From Hyella patelloides LEGE 07179 (GTDB taxonomy: Bacteria; Cyanobacteriota; Cyanobacteriia; Cyanobacteriales; Xenococcaceae): a stretch of DNA of 35,257 bases. Positions 33,083-35,257 of the stretch are shown here, in pieces; position 1 is the stretch's first letter; each line of letters begins with the position of its first letter. The translations under genes and the position numbers were made by a program. The notes beneath the pieces are model-generated. The model was not told where the DNA came from and did not search any database. It was given only the letters and a program-made list of their open reading frames with translations. The stretch lies in NCBI RefSeq assembly GCF_900659865.1, contig NZ_LR213809.1:1-35257 (forward strand), written 5' to 3'.

Positions 33083-34351
33083 ATGACCACTGTTAATTCT
33101 CTTTTAAAGCCTTTTCAACGTTTTGGCGTTAATTTAGGTCTAAAACGAATTGAGCAATTGTTAACCGACTTAGGAAATCCCCATCATCGTGTTCCGATTG
33201 TCCATGTAGCAGGCACTAATGGTAAAGGTTCGGTATGTGCTTACTTATCTTCGGTATTAACTGAAGCAGGGTATCGAGTAGGACGTTATACCTCTCCTCA
33301 TTTGGTAGATTGGACGGAAAGAATTACTCTTAATGAACAATCGATCGCAGAAGATGCTCTCATTGCCGTATTAAAAGAGGTCATTGCTAACGCTAGCCTA
33401 GCTAAAGATACCCCTACTCAATTTGAGGTAATTACCGCAGCAGCATGGCTTTATTTCGCGCAATCACGGGTAGATGTAGCGGTGATGGAGGTGGGTTTAG
33501 GGGGTAGATTGGATGCCACTAATGTTTGCGATCGCCCTTTGGCTAGTATTATAGTATCTTTGAGTAAAGAACATTGGCAACGTCTCGGCCCTACAGTAGG
33601 GAAAATTGCTCAAGAAAAGGCGGGTGTCTTAAAAAAAGATTGTCCTGCTATTATTGGCTCTCTACCTCACGAAGCAGCAGTCGTTGTTCAAGCAAAAATT
33701 ACCGAGTTAAATTGTCCTGCAATCTGGGTTAAACCAGCAGTGGAAATTGAATCTCAGGGCGATCGCAGATGGGCGCGATACCAAGATATTGACTATCCTT
33801 TACCCTTATTAGGGGAGATGCAATTAAACAACTCGGCAATTGCGATCGCAACTTTCCAAATATTACAACAACAAGGCTGGCAAATCAATACCCAAGCAAT
33901 TATAGAGGGTATGGCAAAAACTCAATGGCAGGGTAGAATACAGTGGTCAAGCTGGCGCGGTTACAAGATGCTCATTGATGGAGCGCATAATCCAGCAGCA
34001 GCTAAGTTTTTACGACAATATGTAGATACCCTGAAACAGCCTGTAACCTGGTTGATGGGAATGCTTTCGACTAAAGATCATCAGGATATTTTTCAAGCTT
34101 TATTACGCCCTGGAGATCGATTATACCTAGTGCCAGTGCCAGATCATAGTAGTGCTGAGACTCAAGATTTAGCACAATTGGCTTTACAAGTTTGTCCCAA
34201 TCTAGAAAAATGCCAAACAGAAACAGATTTATTGACTGCTTTAAAAAATATTACTCAAGAAACAGATAATCAAGAGAAATTAATTGTGTTTTGTGGTTCT
34301 CTTTATCTTATTGGTTACTTTTTTAGACATGAAAACGATTTAAAAAGATAA
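33083..34351 (+). CDS. folC: Folylpolyglutamate synthase / dihydrofolate synthase
   Basis: Adds glutamate to dihydropteroate and to folates, in the cytoplasm. The Mur-ligase-type ATP loop GTNGKGS is at residues 44-50, followed by YTSPHLVDWTERI, MEVGLGGRLDATNV and IDGAHNPAAA, all FolC signatures. The ATG at 33083 gives 422 residues and fits the family start (a short helix then FQRFGVNLGLKRIEQLL). A TTG at 33062 would add seven residues. It is divergent from the FG-GAP gene. Confidence 0.95.
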   Translation: MTTVNSLLKPFQRFGVNLGLKRIEQLLTDLGNPHHRVPIVHVAGTNGKGSVCAYLSSVLTEAGYRVGRYTSPHLVDWTERITLNEQSIAEDALIAVLKEVIANASLAKDTPTQFEVITAAAWLYFAQSRVDVAVMEVGLGGRLDATNVCDRPLASIIVSLSKEHWQRLGPTVGKIAQEKAGVLKKDCPAIIGSLPHEAAVVVQAKITELNCPAIWVKPAVEIESQGDRRWARYQDIDYPLPLLGEMQLNNSAIAIATFQILQQQGWQINTQAIIEGMAKTQWQGRIQWSSWRGYKMLIDGAHNPAAAKFLRQYVDTLKQPVTWLMGMLSTKDHQDIFQALLRPGDRLYLVPVPDHSSAETQDLAQLALQVCPNLEKCQTETDLLTALKNITQETDNQEKLIVFCGSLYLIGYFFRHENDLKR

Positions 34352-34654
34352 TTATCTCTTAAAAAAATCAATTATCTCATAGCAATTTTCATTTGTCTAA
34401 GGTAAATCTTGGTGAATTTAGCGAAGAAGACTTTCGCTGTTTTTCACGCTTGTTTAAGCTTGTAGTTTATGAGTTTAAGAACCACATCGCGATCGCTTAA
34501 ATTGTCTTTCATTAAGTTATTGTGAATAATCGATATACTATTCTAATTTATTTATAGATTTGATTGCATTTATTTATAGATTTGATTGCAATCAAAAAAA
34601 ACAAAAATTCAGATATTAAGAAGAAAAGTTATTAGCTGATAACTGATAACTGAA
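34352..34654. other. Spacer between convergent genes folC and EAL gene
   Basis: About 300 AT-rich bases with a HIP1 site near 34491, a perfect 2 x 22-base tandem repeat (34546-34589) and simple TAACTGATAACTGA sequence near 34638-34652. No ORF or RNA gene was seen. Confidence 0.45.
34546..34589. repeat. Perfect 22-base tandem duplication with palindrome
   Basis: Bases 34546-34567 are repeated exactly at 34568-34589 (unit starts ATTTATTTATAG and ends TTTGATTGC). The end of the second copy forms the 16-base palindrome TTTGATTGCAATCAAA with the following bases. This looks like a recent slippage duplication. Confidence 0.8.
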
Positions 34655-35257
34655 TTACTGAAAACAAAGAGGTGCTGGTTTATCAATCCCGTAACCTTGA
34701 GCGTAATTAACCCCAATTTCTTTTAACTGAGCGATGATATCATCATTTTCCACAAATTCAGCGATCGTTTGAATATTCATAACTTCCCCAATACGATTAA
34801 AACATTCAACCGTTGCCCGATCTATAGGATCGTTAACAATATTTTTGACAAAATTACCATCAATTTTCAGGTAGTCTACAGGAAGATTTTTTAAATAGTT
34901 TAAAGAACTCATTCCGCTACCAAAATCATCCAGAGCAAAAGAACAACCCAACTCTTTAATTTCACTAATAAATCTAGCTGCTTTACTTAAATTATTAATT
35001 GCAGCAGTTTCCGTAATTTCAAAACAAATTTTCTCAGGAGCAACATTATGAAAAGCAAATTGTTCTTTGAGAAATACAAAGAATTGATCGCTATTAATAC
35101 TAGCTCCAGATAGGTTTATTGTATAAATTGTGTCACAAAATTTCGATGTCTTGTTTAATTGACAATAGTTTTGATAGCTATCAAGAAATTTACTAATTAC
35201 CCAACGATCTATAGTAGGCATTAAATCATAACGTTCTGCTGCGGGAATAAATGCCAT
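34655..35257 (-). CDS. EAL-domain c-di-GMP phosphodiesterase, C-terminal part, cut by window edge
   Basis: The 200 residues seen are the C-terminal two thirds of an EAL domain, which hydrolyses cyclic di-GMP. Visible catalytic or metal residues are in CFEITETAA (Glu), FALDDFGSG (paired Asp), YLKIDG (Lys), IAEFVEN (Glu) and QGYG, so this part of the active site is complete. INLSG corresponds to the Asn-containing strand. The EAL signature itself and any GGDEF, PAS or GAF modules lie upstream, beyond 35257. The apparent Met at the edge is internal (AFIPAAERYDLM is mid-domain). Confidence 0.9.
   Translation of the reverse strand: MAFIPAAERYDLMPTIDRWVISKFLDSYQNYCQLNKTSKFCDTIYTINLSGASINSDQFFVFLKEQFAFHNVAPEKICFEITETAAINNLSKAARFISEIKELGCSFALDDFGSGMSSLNYLKNLPVDYLKIDGNFVKNIVNDPIDRATVECFNRIGEVMNIQTIAEFVENDDIIAQLKEIGVNYAQGYGIDKPAPLCFQ

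Overview
The window reads as a chromosome segment of a cyanobacterium. The evidence is a set of photosynthesis and clock genes (psbY, gun4, sasA, a CpcS-type phycobilin lyase, an Flv1/Flv2-type flavodiiron protein), the cyanobacterial form of pdhA, an AT-rich background, and the HIP1 octamer GCGATCGC scattered through genes and spacers. A marine or coccoid lineage such as Pleurocapsales would fit, but the genus is a guess. No tRNA, rRNA or CRISPR array was seen.

Layout. Positions 1-1000: a 5'-truncated group II intron with a maturase/HNH remnant and an apparently intact 3' end (domains V and VI). 1013-5118: flavodiiron protein, Gun4 and pyruvate dehydrogenase E1 alpha. 5250-7333: a two-gene ParA/ParB-like module in which the ParA ATPase carries an N-terminal HsdR-N/PD-(D/E)xK-like domain. 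7756-15100: housekeeping and metabolic genes (Spx/ArsC-like protein, a cupin with a premature stop, GH57 branching enzyme, SasA, Fmt, a rhodanese lipoprotein, an Mqo-like oxidoreductase).

15843-22201 is the most striking region. It holds a long CcsA-type cytochrome c assembly protein and, divergently, a membrane-anchored tandem globin, a pentaheme cytochrome c, a hexaheme cytochrome c, a Tll0287-like monoheme lipoprotein (DUF3365) and a small membrane protein with two HX13H helices typical of a diheme cytochrome b. A full NtcA-type promoter (GTAN8TAC, 24-nt spacer, TAN3T) lies just upstream of the globin. Together these suggest a nitrogen-regulated membrane electron-transfer chain, possibly for nitric oxide or other nitrogen oxides, with its own cytochrome maturation factor.

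22749-35257 holds TenA, a BT1-family transporter, an exported CpcT/CpeT-fold protein, a VOC protein with its TIGR02652-like partner, a gamma carbonic anhydrase, psbY, a universal stress protein, a Thr/Pro/Glu-repeat SLH protein, CpcS, an unknown protein, a seven-repeat FG-GAP/dockerin protein, folC, and an EAL-domain gene cut by the window edge.

Spacers carry dispersed inverted repeats and a GC-rich iterated block near 22.4 kb. Family assignments come from recognising motifs and remembered homologues; no database search was run.
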